Assembly (NCBI GenBank): GCA_022410635.1
Contig: JAJVDF010000774.1
Span: forward strand, 430,361-494,360
Direction: 5' to 3'
Source: Tretioscincus oriximinensis
Taxonomy: Eukaryota; Chordata; Lepidosauria; Squamata; Gymnophthalmidae
Length of the DNA stretch: 64,000 bases
A model generated the notes under the pieces. That model saw only the letters and a list, made by a program, of their open reading frames with translations. It searched no databases and had not been told where the DNA came from. Positions 1 to 10,556 of this stretch are shown in pieces (the first letter of the stretch is position 1; the number at the start of each line of letters is the position of its first letter). Made by a program: the position numbers and the translations under genes.

Positions 1-232
1 CGCCCTATACCCNAAGGTCTCAGGGCGGCCAACCATAGGGTGGTGCACATAGCTTTTGTTGCTTTCTCCACAACAGACACCCAGAGAAGTAAGTGGGGCT
101 GAGAGAGTTCTAAAGAACTGTGACTGGTCCAAGGTCACCCAGCTGGCTTTCATGGAGGAAAGGGGACTCGAGCCGGGAGGCTACCACATAAAAGTCCAAC
201 ATTCTAACAACTACACCAGTTATTACACCTAA
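1..232 (-). mobile_element. tRNA-derived SINE with L2-type 3' end, cut by window start
   Basis: Read on the minus strand, this is a tRNA-like head, a middle section rich in CTCTCTCAGCCCCAC-type sequence, and a 3' end of the form GCCCTGAGACCTT..GGGTATAGGGCG. The same layout recurs on the plus strand at 1064 and 32926, so it is a dispersed family. The (AAAT)n tail lies outside the window. Confidence 0.8.
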
Positions 233-1063
233 CAGAATGGCCTGGAAACTTCAGGCTATTTGAGGTGTGATCATTCTCCCAGGAATCCAGAATTAAGTTC
301 TAGATTCTTGGGTACCAAGCTGCAAACTTTAATCTCATTTTCAATATTCATGGGCTTCTAGCTTCTTTTTCTACCATTGTAAATACTGACATAAGTGCTG
401 TGATGGAAATAGATGTTGACCTTGCTGAATGTCAATAATTTAGGTGAGCAAAAATGAGAAGATACCTGTTGTGACCAAGCCAGAACACATTTTCACAACA
501 GTGATTTTAGTTGTTTTTATTCCATGAAAAATGGTAAAGCGGTATAGAAATGTTTTTAAATTATTATTATTTTTTAAAAGCACAATCTAATATTCCATGA
601 ACTATCAATATCACCAGGTGTTGCTTAACTGCAAGTGTCACCAGACTTAGACCCCTTCTACACTAGATCTTGTTCTGTTTTAGTAAGAGTTTAAACACTT
701 GCTGTCAACACATGACCTGGAATAGGATANGGTTCCCTTATAAAATCTGGGAAAGAGCTTTGAACATTTAAAGGCTATAGAAGAAGAGAGTTTTCCCCAG
801 GTAAACTTCTAATGTCTGCTGCATTTGGGAGGAAATCACTTATTCACACCCATTAAAGGTGCAAAGCTTTATCCCATTTTTTATATGGGAACTCTAGGAT
901 TGCATCTCTATAGTCCCTTTATAAAACAGAATAAGGCCTAGTGCAGAAAGAGCTCATTAGCACGACCAGCAGAAATGGAAGGCCCATTCATAGGATACGT
1001 GTATATTTCACGGCAGAATGTCCATCTTCTCTATCCTGTGGAGAAGAAAACTTATTTTCAAAG
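233..1063. other. AT-rich intergenic stretch, nothing recognised
   Basis: No reading frame of substance and no clear repeat. A segment near 925-960 (AGGCCTAGTGCAGAAAGAG) resembles 36985-37010, so part may be an old unclassified repeat. Confidence 0.5.
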
Positions 1064-1320
1064 AGTGCCACTTGATGTAGTGGTTAGAATGTTGGACTCG
1101 CATCTGGTAGTCTCCTGGTTCGATTCCCCACTCCTCCATGAAAGCCAGCTGGGTAACCTTGGACCAGTCACAGTTCTTTAGAACTCTCTCAGCCCCACCT
1201 ACTTCAGAGGGTGTCTGTTGTGGAGAAAGCAACAAAAAGCTATGTGCGCTCCCCCTATGGTTGGCTGCCCTGAGACCTTTGGGTATAGGGCAGGATATAA
1301 GTACAAATAAATAAATAAAA
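1064..1320 (+). mobile_element. tRNA-derived SINE with L2-type 3' end
   Basis: The head GTAGTGGTTAGAATG followed by GGTTCGATTCCCC gives pol III box A and B-like sequence. The body matches the copies at 1 and 32926. From 1265 the 3' end reads CTGCCCTGAGACC..GGGTATAGGGC..ATATAAGTACAAATAAATA, the same end as the L2 LINE at 36381-36440. It is therefore a SINE probably copied by L2 machinery. Confidence 0.88.
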
Positions 1321-2460
1321 TATTTTAATATTTTAATGCCAACTGGCTGATCCCAAGCACCTCCTTTCATATTTAAATGTGGAATTTAGACTTTTTAAAA
1401 GTCTCAGCACAAATGAGACCTATATAGATCAGAAACAGATCAACAAGATCCTACTTCTAAGGCAACATCTGGCATAACCAGTTTTTGTAAATACAGTAGA
1501 TAGTATTGCGTAGCATCCTCCCCAGGACAGATAAGATATATTGCTTATGGACATTTTTTTATTTGGCTTTCTCCACTTGCTCAGTGGCAGCAGCTAAAGT
1601 AGAAACATTCATTTGGCCAGGCAACAAAGTGCTTCTGCTACAACAAATCCCAACCCATTTGAAAAATGCTAGAATCACGTTTGTTGGGGGCTACAAATGG
1701 CAGCCACCTGGTACCACAGAGATTATTCATTGTGACTTATGACTTTATTAAAAAGATGCCATTAAACTGAAATTCTATTACATCTAGGAAACCTTTACAC
1801 ACATTCAGGTAGAGAAAGGAGATGGAACAAAACATACAAATGTCTGTATCTTTGGTCTAATGCCTATTTCAGCACTGTGCTGATCTGGTCTAGGCAGCCT
1901 GATCCAAGGATTCTCTATGGCCCCCTCCACATGATGATTTCTTACCTGGTCCTTACCAGGATGTTTTAACATCATGATTCTTCTGCCAAATGTGTTAGTG
2001 GAATTTTCGTAGTGCATCTGGGAAAATGTTGAAATGTAGGCGGAACCAACCATTGCTGATCTTTTCCAGAAGTATCACAAACTGTTGCATCTTCTATTGA
2101 GCAGCTGCCTGAAGCCCTGGTTTGTGTCTTCCAGTCATGTGAAGACACCAGCCAACAGGATGGCAGAATTACAGCTGGTTGACAAGCACAATATCTCCTT
2201 CCTGCTTTCTCCTGCTTTCCTCTCACCAGCCTCTCACCAGCTCTATGAGGATTCCGAAGGTAGGTATGATTCCAGTGAAATCCACAATCACTTTTAGATT
2301 GCTGGTTTCACTCGTTGTGTGGAGGGGGCCTATATTGTAGACATCTGATCCTGACTCAGGTGCTACTCAGGGCTTTTTTGGGCCATACACATAGTAGCAG
2401 TCACATCTGTCACAACTTCCTGACATCTGGCCAAAATGACTCGGGGCTTGGTTCACTAGC
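1321..2460. other. Intergenic stretch, no supported gene
   Basis: Short open frames only, with no recognisable domain and no splice-flanked conserved segment. No repeat family was recognised with confidence. The part next to 2461 may be 3' UTR of the R4/Dong remnant that follows on the minus strand. Confidence 0.5.
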
Positions 2461-3000
2461 TCAGTAACCCAGTGTGCCAAGGATCACTGGTACCATTTTC
2501 ACTGGTATATGCCAGAGTCGCTGAAGTTCGATTCTCAAATCCTCATATCTGGTCATTTTCTCCAACTATTTCTCCTCGATTCTATTATCCCCCAGAATTA
2601 CAGTATCTACAATCCACACCTTCTTTTTCTTTTTCTCTACAATCATAATGTCCGGAGTATTGTGTTCTAACTTTCGATCTGTCGGCAACCTGAAGTCCCA
2701 AAGTAGTTTTGCCTGTTCATTTTCAACAACTTTTTCTGGCNTATGATCCCACCAGTTCTTTGCCACTGGTAGATGGTACTTCTGGCATAAGTTCCAGTGG
2801 ATCATTTGAGCCACAGCGTTGTGCCTCTGCTTGTAGTCAGTGTTTGCAATCTTTTTGCAGCAGCTGAGTATATGGTCGATGGTTTCATCAACTTCTTTGC
2901 AGAGGCGGCACTTCGGGTCATCTGCTGATTTTTCTATCCTGGCTTTGATGGGATTCATTTGGATGGCTTGTTCTTGTGCAGCTAGAATAATTCCTTATCA
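2461..3000 (-). mobile_element. R4/Dong-type LINE remnant: zinc knuckle plus restriction-like endonuclease
   Basis: On the minus strand the frame reads AAQEQAIQMNPIKARIEKS, then a CRLC..H..C knuckle (C-x2-C, ETIDHILSCC), an IHWNLCQKY segment and a PDIMIVEKKKKKVWIVD block. This order is typical of the C-terminal end of LINEs carrying a restriction-like endonuclease (R4/Dong clade). One in-frame TAG follows EEK. The same frame then continues through LRIELQRLW and VPVILGTLGY to a TGA at 2461-2463. It is a 5'-truncated, inactivated copy. Confidence 0.8.
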
Positions 3001-3834
3001 CTCTAGAACCAGAGAGTTCTAACTACACCTTAGAGGAATTTGGATACTGGTACTCTATTTCGTTCAAACTCCATTGGACCTCTATAGTAATTTAATATGG
3101 GACCATACGACACGTCATTAGAGCATGGCAGAACCAATCCATAGTATTCTAACTCTGAATACTCGTTTCAGTTCTGAACCAGGTTGTATTAACTTCACCT
3201 GCCAATCATAGTTGTTGATTCAGGTCCGAGTAAGGTTGCCATACTTCCTGGGAAGGCAGGAGAATCCCGCCTTTGGGGACTAAAATATAGTCCCCTCCGG
3301 GTTTTAAGAGAAAATCCCGGATTTTTACATTCCCCGATGCTGCATCAGGGAATGTAAAAATCCAATTTTAAAGGCAAAGGACCCGTCAGGGCTGACAGTG
3401 CAGCCCGAGCAACCTGGAAGGAACCTCAGAGTGTGCCGTGACTGATCCTCTGCTGGAGACGGAGTTTCATGCTTGCTGTCAGGCAGAGCGCACCAACTCA
3501 CCTTCAGCAGAGGAGCGCTTGGGTTTTTGACAGGTTAACAAAGCTTTTGTGCAGCTCTGTTCTGTCTGTCTCATCACAAGCATTCGAGTGTGACCGTGCG
3601 TGCGTGTGTGTGTGCGTGCATGCACCCACCCATCACCTGTCCTAGCTTTGGGCTGTCAAAATATGGCAACCCTAGCTCCGAGCCATATTGTTCTATGTCC
3701 AGCAGCCAATGATAGCGGGGTATACCCGATCATGTGCAATGGCTGCTTGCCACAAGGAGTAGGATGGATTTGTAGAACCAAAAATNTCCAAACTCCAAAT
3801 TCCTCTAAGGTGGAATTACAACACTCTGGTTCTA
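3001..3834. mobile_element. Long inverted-repeat element hosting a nested hAT MITE
   Basis: The stretch 3001-3045 is repeated in reverse complement at 3788-3834 (CTCTAGAACCAGAG at the outer ends, CCAAATTCCTCTAAGGTG inside). A third copy of the end sequence, CACTCTGGTTCTGGAGC, lies at 4227-4246. No target-site duplication could be read, so the class is open. The middle is largely occupied by another element at 3231-3674. Confidence 0.55.
3231..3674. mobile_element. hAT-type MITE, 444 bp, 8-bp TSD
   Basis: The ends TAAGGTTGCCATA and TATGGCAACCCTA are inverted repeats with one mismatch. The flanks GGTCCGAG (3223-3230) and GCTCCGAG (3675-3682) match at 7 of 8 positions, as expected of an aged hAT target duplication. 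An internal hairpin (3319-3362) pairs TTTTTACATTCCC with GGGAATGTAAAAA. There is no transposase frame, so it is non-autonomous. Confidence 0.72.
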
Positions 3835-4884
3835 GAGCTATGAAATTGAAAGTAAAAGAAATAAAACCTTTGTATAAATATATTTCTGCTGTTCACAACC
3901 AGTGTTGGGAAGCCATTTTTAATCCTGTCAGAGAATGGTAATGTTCTATTTTATATAACAAGTAATAAAAGATNGTCAAGCTGAATTTTATCATTATTTC
4001 TCTCACACACACCTTGCAACAGTAAATGATGTCTTGAAATCAAAAATTGTCCTAACTCCACTAGAGCGTATCTATCTTACCAACCCAACAATGACGCATA
4101 CAATGATAGAGTTCTTCCGATCACAAACCACATGGAAATGTTTATTTCCCCATATCAATAATTGGTGACATGATAATAAAATCACAAGTTTCAAATTGCT
4201 GTCCTGAAAATGTTTTAAAATGGTACTTGGAACACTCTGGTTCTGGAGCGATGATATATATGAGGTTGTTTATATTTCTTCCAGTTTTAGATTCACCTAA
4301 CTGGTTGTTTCACATGAAACACCGGATGAGTATAACTGGCACCATTTGCAAATGTGCTGTTCACACTCTACCCATGATGGCAGCATTAGATTATGCTACA
4401 TCAAGAAAAAGCACTATGAAAACTGTTTTCCCCAGTGTATTTTTATATAGCACCATATAACCTTTTTCATGCTTATGTTAATGTGCTGTGAAAACTACTG
4501 AACACCATACTAGTGTAAGAAAAATGTATGGGGAGGGGAGTGTGGATTTACACTGAATTTTATATGTAAGAAGACCAATAAAATATTAATTTTAAGAGAA
4601 GAGGTTTAGAAGTTGGAGCTGATTCTTATAATTCTGGCTATCCATTCTGGCTATCCGATTCTGGCTTATCATTCTGGCTATCCATTGAAAGACAATGTCA
4701 AAGTGGCCTTAGTGATATTTTCATAATCTGTCACTAGAGGGCAAAATTCTCTTACTTATTTCAAAGTTTTCTGCACTAGATGGTGCCATAATTAAAAAGA
4801 ACACTATTTTAATATAGATCTTTAATGTAGATTTTGAAAAAACCTCAAATGAATGAAAAAGGAGGGAGTAGACGGAACCAAAAA
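3835..4884. other. Intergenic stretch with a short tandem repeat
   Basis: No gene seen. At about 4633-4684 the motif ATTCTGGCTATCC is repeated four times with small spacers (one copy reads TTATC). The rest is AT-rich and unclassified, apart from the inverted-repeat end at 4227-4246. Confidence 0.55.
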
Positions 4885-4886
4885 TA

Positions 4887-5320
4887 CAGGATGCTTCAAA
4901 AAATGTATACACACTGTGAACTTCCATAGAAAATTTATTTACTGTTCTACAAAGTTAATTTTCAGGAAATTAGAAAGCTTAAAGTCCAATGTAAATAAAA
5001 CATAAATAACAAATGTTAATACTGTTCAAATCGGGAAATCCTGAAATTTAACTTTGTAGAACAGTAAATAAATTTTCTATGGAAGTTCAAAGTGTGTATA
5101 CATTTTTTTGAAGGACCCTGTGAACTTCCATAGAAAATTTATTTACTGTTATAAATACATTTAAATTTATTTACTGTTCTACAAAATTAAATTTCAGGAA
5201 ATTAGAAAGCTTAAAGTCCAATGTAAATAAAACGTAAATAACAAATGAGTACGAGTCACCACCGATTCTGTACATCGTATGGNAGTTCAAAGTGTGTATA
5301 CATTTTTTTGAAGCACCCTG
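4887..5320. mobile_element. TA-flanked mariner-type MITE, tandem composite
   Basis: The left end CAGGATGCTTCAAAAAATG and the right end (reverse complement CAGGGTGCTTCAAAAAAAT) are inverted repeats and sit between TA dinucleotides (4885-4886, 5321-5322). This suggests a Tc1/mariner-like element. Unit 1 ends at 5120 with ACCCTG. Unit 2 begins directly at 5121 inside the same repeat, without the first ~28 bases. The two units share the segment AGAAAGCTTAAAGTCCAATG. Confidence 0.75.
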
Positions 5321-5322
5321 TA

Positions 5323-6379
5323 TAGGTTTGAGTAAGTTCTTAAAATGTGCAATTTTAATATTCTAAATTGTTGTTCACAACTGAATAAATATTCAGTGTT
5401 TCGGTACCTGTGGTTTTGCTATTTGGAAACTGAAAGAGGTTTAGTTTGATCTTGAAGAATGAGTTAATAAAAATAATGAAATTCATTCAGTCCCTGACTG
5501 GAATGAAGAATGAGTTGATTTTTTAAAAAAATTAAAAATCCCTGCAACAGAAGGATATACAAGAGAAGAATTTCCTTTCCACATTTGTAAGAACCATGTT
5601 ATTGTTTTAGTGAGTTATTTTAAACTTTGTTATTGTTGCTGTATTCCACCCCTAAACCTTTGAGTATAGAGTGAGATAAAAAAAATGCAAATCCCTGCAA
5701 GTAGAAGAGGCGTTATGGCCCTATGTAAACATTTACTTTTAAATGTTCTGAACAGTGAGCTTAATCAGGTGTTTTTTCCCTGGAATAAAGTGGTGATGGG
5801 GGGGTTGGGGGGGGGCAGATTAAACTCATTCAGAACTGAAGAAAGTTTAAAGGACCTCTTTGGCTAAATCCCAAGGAATCATCACTGTGAATAGATGTGA
5901 GGGGTGATCCTTCAGTCCGATTTTCGGTCTTTGGTGGGCCCCCAAGGGCAGCAGTTGGGGTGAAGGGCAGCTGAACCCAAAATTCAGAGTAATGACAAGT
6001 GGATCTATTTACTCCTCAGACACAAAGCTCACCAGATGGAAAGGGACAGTCTTTCAGGTAGCAGCAACATTATGGCCATGGTGTCACCTTACATTCAGTC
6101 TTTTCTGGGGACTGATTCAGAGCGGGGATCTGAGACTGATTACAGCCTGAAATCAGCACCCCCTGCTGCCATAGCAGCTGGTAAGTGTAGTAAGAGCTAA
6201 AGGGTGAGAATAGAGGAATGTGGGAAAGGAGGAGGGGAAACCACTAGGTAGAGAGGAAAGCTGTAATTTAGCCTCACTACCTCCCTTATGCCGTTCCCAC
6301 AACCTATTTGGGTTCCATCCACTCCAGGCAATGGGGCAAGGCCTGTGGGATTGAGGGTAGCTGTGGGGGAAGCTACAGG
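5323..6379. other. Intergenic stretch, nothing recognised
   Basis: No gene and no confident repeat, apart from a G-rich run near 5797-5815. At about 5488-5520 there is a weak match to the small TTCAGTCCTGAAGAA repeat family seen again near 6890. Confidence 0.5.
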
Positions 6380-6765
<386 letters not shown>

Positions 6766-6875
6766 CATGTTTACAAGCTAACATGGTGGCAGGGGCAAAG
6801 TTAACCAGTGTATCTTACACCACTTAGTTCATTCTTTAGAGGAACTAAATTCTAATCATGTTGTTCCAACATGAA

Positions 6876-6975
6876 CTTTTAATGCCTCTTCAGTCCTGAA
6901 GAACTGGACTAAAATGCCAGGGGGAATCACATGATTTATTCCAGTTCTTCGGGACTGAAGGTAGATTAAAAGTAT
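6876..6975. repeat. Small foldback repeat (CTTCAGTCCTGAAGAACTGG family)
   Basis: Left arm CTTCAGTCCTGAAGAACTGG and right arm CCAGTTCTTCGGGACTGAAG form an inverted repeat around a ~30-base loop. Related single arms occur near 7065, 21725, 24040, 38045 and 55790. No target duplication was identified, so the class is unknown. Confidence 0.6.
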
Positions 6976-7825
6976 GTGTGGGAAGAGTACCATAGTAGAA
7001 ATCTAAACTGCTGAATACTCAGTAGGTTCTACCAGAACTTTGCCCCCTGTCACAAATTTACTTTCAAATATCCTGCAGTCTTGAAGAATGAGTTTATTCC
7101 ATTTTTTCTGGCTTAGTCCAGGGGGGAGAGAAGCAGATTTAACTTAGTGGAGTATAAATTCCTCAGAGGCGAAGAAGACGACGAGAGAAAAGTCCTTGTG
7201 AAATTGATGCCTCCCATTGATTTTTGTCAGTCTCCCTACGGGTCCAGAGAAAGGCTTTGCAAGAAACTAGGATTATGCCCATGCGTAAACCACATTTGAC
7301 ACTCCCTGGAAGAACAGGGAAATCGGTGTCCACCTTGGACAGCTCCAGAGGAACGTCTCATCTACACTGTAGCCTGCTCCATCAGAAAACCACATTGTAT
7401 CTCCAGTAAAATGTTGAATTTGCATGGCGTGAGATTTTGGAACAGCTGATGGCACTCAAACCACTTCCAATGGGAAACTATTTTTAGTCAGTTTCCAAAA
7501 CACTCGACAGTAGAAGACTGCCCTAAGCACTAACAAGCTACCAATTTGGTTTCTTGGCTACAGGAATCCAACATTATTTTGTCAGGTTGTTGGGAACAGC
7601 CATGGATGTTTGCCTCTCCTGGATGCCTAAATAAATCAGTCCCACCAGAAACTTTGGAAGCTGGGAATTTTCATTCCAATCTTAAATATCTGGGGTAGGA
7701 GATACTAATGTGGGGTTGGATCTCTCAGTCTGGCCCAGGGCCAGTTCCAGAATGGAAGGCCAAGCCATGATTAGTATTACCTGCACACCAGTGACTTTCT
7801 GAAGAGTAATAGGAGGGGATATGAA
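6976..7825. other. Intergenic stretch, nothing supported
   Basis: Contains one more partial arm of the TTCAGTCCTGAAGAA family at about 7065-7130. No gene seen. Confidence 0.45.
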
Positions 7826-7828
7826 AAG

Positions 7829-8225
7829 GAAGAAGACAAAGACGAAGAAGATGCAGAAGAAGGCGAAGAAGACGAAGGAGGAGGAGGACGAGGAGGANGA
7901 GGAGGACGAGGAAAAGGAGGAGGAGGAGGAGGAAATGGAGGAGTAGCCCAAATTTTATCACCTTTCAAAGGGACTCAAAGCAGCTTAAAGTGTATTTTTA
8001 CCCGAAGTCTTACACTCTATCTTCCCCACCNGGTTGTGGTGGTNCCCATTTATCTATTGGCAGTCAGTTGCAATTTCTTGCAATTCATGCTTTCAAATAC
8101 CTGGGTTGGCTAGAGCTACAGGCAAGTGGAAGGTGCTCACCCCTCCCCATGTCTGACACAGGGCTTCAAAACCCCATCTCCCAGACGAGAGATGGATTCC
8201 TAAGCGACTGAGCTATCCATGCCTG
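7829..8225 (-). mobile_element. tRNA-derived SINE, BovB-like tail, near full length
   Basis: On the minus strand it begins GCATGGATAGCTCAGTCGC (box A-like), then GGGGTTTTGAAGCCC (box B-like), and the body and 3' end of the family at 6380. Its tail is a purine-rich (GAA)/(GGA) run on the plus strand at about 7829-7935. It is one of the few copies with a complete head. Confidence 0.85.
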
Positions 8226-8489
8226 CTATGAGAGGTGATGGTAGCTGGTACTGTTGGCAGAGGTCAGAAAAAGGCATGGAAGTGTTTTCCCCATCCTATG
8301 CAGGTACAAATGGCACATTTGCTAAGGAGACAGTCTCTCATCTGAGAGATCAGGTTTTGAAGCCCTGGATTTATAGGTGGGCTTTTTTCCCTCTTTGCAT
8401 CGATTTGTGAGATTCTTCTTGTTGTTTTTGGACCTTTGGTTTGAAACTCTTTGGGAGGGAATTNGCTGGTTCCTATCCCAACACATAGT

Positions 8490-8660
8490 CCAGTGACCAG
8501 AATAAGGTCTGTCAGCAGCAAATGCAGAATAAGGGCAGCAAGAATGATCAAGGGGCTGGATCTACAACGTCTGTGCCTCTTTAGCCACAAAAGACGGCGT
8601 TTGAGAGGTGATCTGATTGAAGTGTATAAAATCATGGGACTCAGTTATTGGGGAATTAAA
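8490..8660 (+). mobile_element. CR1 LINE 3' fragment
   Basis: Text such as AGAATGATCAAGGGGCTGG, CTCTTTAGCCACAAAAGACG and GAGAGGTGATCTGATTGAAG is the stretch that follows the reverse transcriptase in CR1 copies. Short and degraded. Confidence 0.65.
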
Positions 8661-9181
8661 TGCTATATGTGGCCTAAGGGTACAGAGATCCAAACGATTG
8701 ATAATTATAGGAGTTACTCAACAATTAAAACTGCTATGGATTTGCCCTCCAAAGGGCTGTATGGGCAGGCCAGATAGTCTTGGCTCGCGGACGGAAACAC
8801 AAACAAAAGTGGACCATTTCCCTATGGTACAAGTATTTAACAGAGTTTTTACTTTATGATGCCATGANAGAGAAAAGGCTTTGGGCTCAGAATATCATCC
8901 AGCAACTTCCTGGGAAAATTAATTGTTGGGAATAACAGATCTGCTATTCTAAACCCACACCGTGGACATGCCCCGTGGCCAGAAACTCCTGTTATAGTTC
9001 CGCTGCCTCATATCCTGGGGGGAGGGGGGTTCTTATGTGTCTGTGTGTATTATGTAATGTATTCTGCCATTTTGTGTCTATTTCTGTTTGTTAAACTCTG
9101 TTTTACATTTGAAAATTAATTTTTTTTAAGAAATGAAAAAAAAAATCGTGCATGGGATGGAATAAGATGAATATAGAAAAA

Positions 9182-9480
9182 AAAAGAAATATTTTCTCTA
9201 TCACAATCAATAGGCCCCGGGGGGGGGGGGGATTCCTTGAAGCTGTTGGGCAGAAGAGTGAAGACAGACAAGAGAAATGATTTTTTCACCCAGGGGGTCA
9301 TCGGCCTTTGGAATTTCCTTCCAGGACAGGTGGTGGTAGCTAGCAGCCTGGATAGCTTTAAGACAGGATTAGACCAGTTCATGGACACCAAGGGTATATA
9401 AACAGCTATTAGGATGGGTCTCTTGGTACTGCCTCTGAGATGGAGCAACAGGAAGGATTCCTGAAATGCCACCGAGAACA
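9182..9480 (+). mobile_element. CR1 LINE 3' region fragment
   Basis: It is the reverse complement counterpart of the CR1 copies at 13313, 24580 and 46734: TTCACCCAGGGGGTCATCGG, GGTGGTAGCTAGCAGCCTGG, GACCAGTTCATGGACACCAA. It contains a G run at 9220-9231. Confidence 0.75.
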
Positions 9481-9483
9481 AGG

Positions 9484-9855
9484 GTGTAGATTTAGATTAG
9501 ATATCAGACAGTCAGGGGGATAAACCAGTGGAACCGTTTGCCACAGGGGGTGGCCAGTTCGCCTTCCCTGGAAGTCTTCAAACAGAGACTGGACAGTCAT
9601 CTGTCTGGGATGGTTTAATGCAGAGATGTCAAACTGGTGGCCCTCCAGATGTTCCTGAACCACAACTCCCAACATTCCATTTGGCTTAGCAGAGTGGGCA
9701 CANTGCTGGGAGTGGAATGGAATGTTGGGAGTTGTAGTTCAGGAACATCTGGAGGGCCACCAGTTTGACATCTCTGGTTTAATGAANGCTGCATCGAGCA
9801 GGGGGGATGGACCCNAAGACCCTGGAGGTCCCCTCCCAACTCTATGATTCTATGT
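9484..9855 (+). mobile_element. CR1 LINE 3' end, interrupted by a hAT MITE
   Basis: The sequence CAGGGGGATAAACCAGTGG..GACTGGACAGTCATCTGTC..CATCGAGCAGGGGGG..CTCTATGATTCTATG is the CR1 3' end with its characteristic ATTCTATG terminus. It is the same subfamily as 39190-39382. A foldback element splits it at 9621-9776. Confidence 0.82.
9621..9776. mobile_element. hAT foldback MITE, 156 bp, perfect 8-bp TSD
   Basis: It starts CAGAGATGTCAAAC and ends GTTTGACATCTCTG. The two arms pair over about 58 bases with one mismatch (GAACCACAAC against GAACTACAAC). The target GTTTAATG is present at 9613-9620 and again at 9777-9784, exactly 8 bp and identical. CAG..CTG ends plus an 8-bp duplication are the hAT signature. 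The host is a CR1, so the MITE is younger. Confidence 0.92.
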
Positions 9856-9994
9856 TGTCCTCCTTCTGCTTGAGGCTTCCCAGGTGCAAATGGTGAGACA
9901 GAAGGGCTGGCCTAGGTGNGGCCTGGCCCAGCATTGTTCCTCTTACGTTCTTGTCGTTCCGTGCTAAAAGAGCAGAGAGGCTGAGCGTGGAGTG

Positions 9995-10126
9995 ATGGAG
10001 GCGACCGTGGCTGCAGTTCCCCCCTGGCGCCAGCAGGGGNCGCGTGCGGGGAAGAGGCGAGGAGGCCGGGCTAGGAACCCGGCGGATGACGGGGCGGGGG
10101 CTGCTCCCCTTCGCCCTCCTCTTTGA
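9995..10126 (+). other. Possible upstream ORF in ACO1 exon 1
   Basis: An ATG at 9995 opens 43 codons and ends with TGA at 10124-10126, upstream of the exon 1 donor. It counts as a uORF only if transcription begins before 9995, which is unknown. One N lies in it. Confidence 0.25.
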
Positions 10127-10129
10127 CCC

Positions 10130-10253
10130 GCGGGGAGGGGCGGAGCAAGACGGCGCCTGACGGCCTCTGCTGTTCCGCTGCTCACTTTCCCTCCTTCCTT
10201 CTCCCCCGCCGGGTCGCACGCGCAGCCCCGCCAGCCCGCCCAACCCCGTCCAG
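10130..10253 (+). other. ACO1: ACO1 exon 1 (5' UTR), 5' boundary uncertain
   Basis: A strong donor, CCCGTCCAG|GTAAGC, ends an untranslated exon at 10253 inside the CpG-rich block. The next usable acceptor in the gene is at 26398, 20 bases before the start codon, so a leader exon here is expected. The start given is only a guess within the island. Confidence 0.6.
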
Positions 10254-10491
10254 GTAAGCGCCAGCAGCAGCAGCAGCGCCGCCGCCGCCTGAGGCTCCCA
10301 AAGTCTCGCGCGGGGACGAAGGGAAGGCAGAGCAGCCTGTCTGGCCGGCCCGCCTCGCTTGCCGCTGCCCTTCAGCCAGCCTTTCCCTTCCTCCTGGCTT
10401 TCTGGGGCCGCTTGGGAGCCCCAGCCAGAGGCTTAGCCTTCGGGGCAGCGCCACCTTGTGGCCGCCCATGGTTTTGCAGCGTCCAGCTTTT

Positions 10492-10556
10492 TGGGGGGGC
10501 TTTGCTTGGGGCAGATTGGGGGGGGCTTTGCTTGGGGCAGATTGGGGGGGGGGGTG
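10492..10556. repeat. G-rich tandem repeat, two units
   Basis: GGCTTTGCTTGGGGCAGATT followed by runs of 7-10 G occurs twice in tandem just after exon 1. Several G runs of 4 or more make G-quadruplex formation on the plus strand plausible. Confidence 0.75.

Larger units (their letters stand above)
9940..10440 (+). promoter_or_regulatory. ACO1: CpG-rich promoter region of ACO1
   Basis: Base composition changes abruptly from AT-rich flanks to strongly GC- and CpG-rich. GC boxes such as ACGGGGCGGGGGC (about 10089) and GGGGAGGGGCGG (about 10131) are visible and no TATA box is evident. This fits a CpG-island promoter of a housekeeping gene. The transcription start cannot be fixed from sequence alone. 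Confidence 0.72.

Noticed and set aside
1064..1200. A tRNA gene
   Set aside because: Box A and B-like sequence belongs to a SINE head; the body and LINE-type tail follow and no tRNA cloverleaf with a 3' end is present. The same applies to the other SINE heads.
7829..7968. Ser/Pro-rich coding frames
   Set aside because: The purine-rich tail of a SINE read in several frames.
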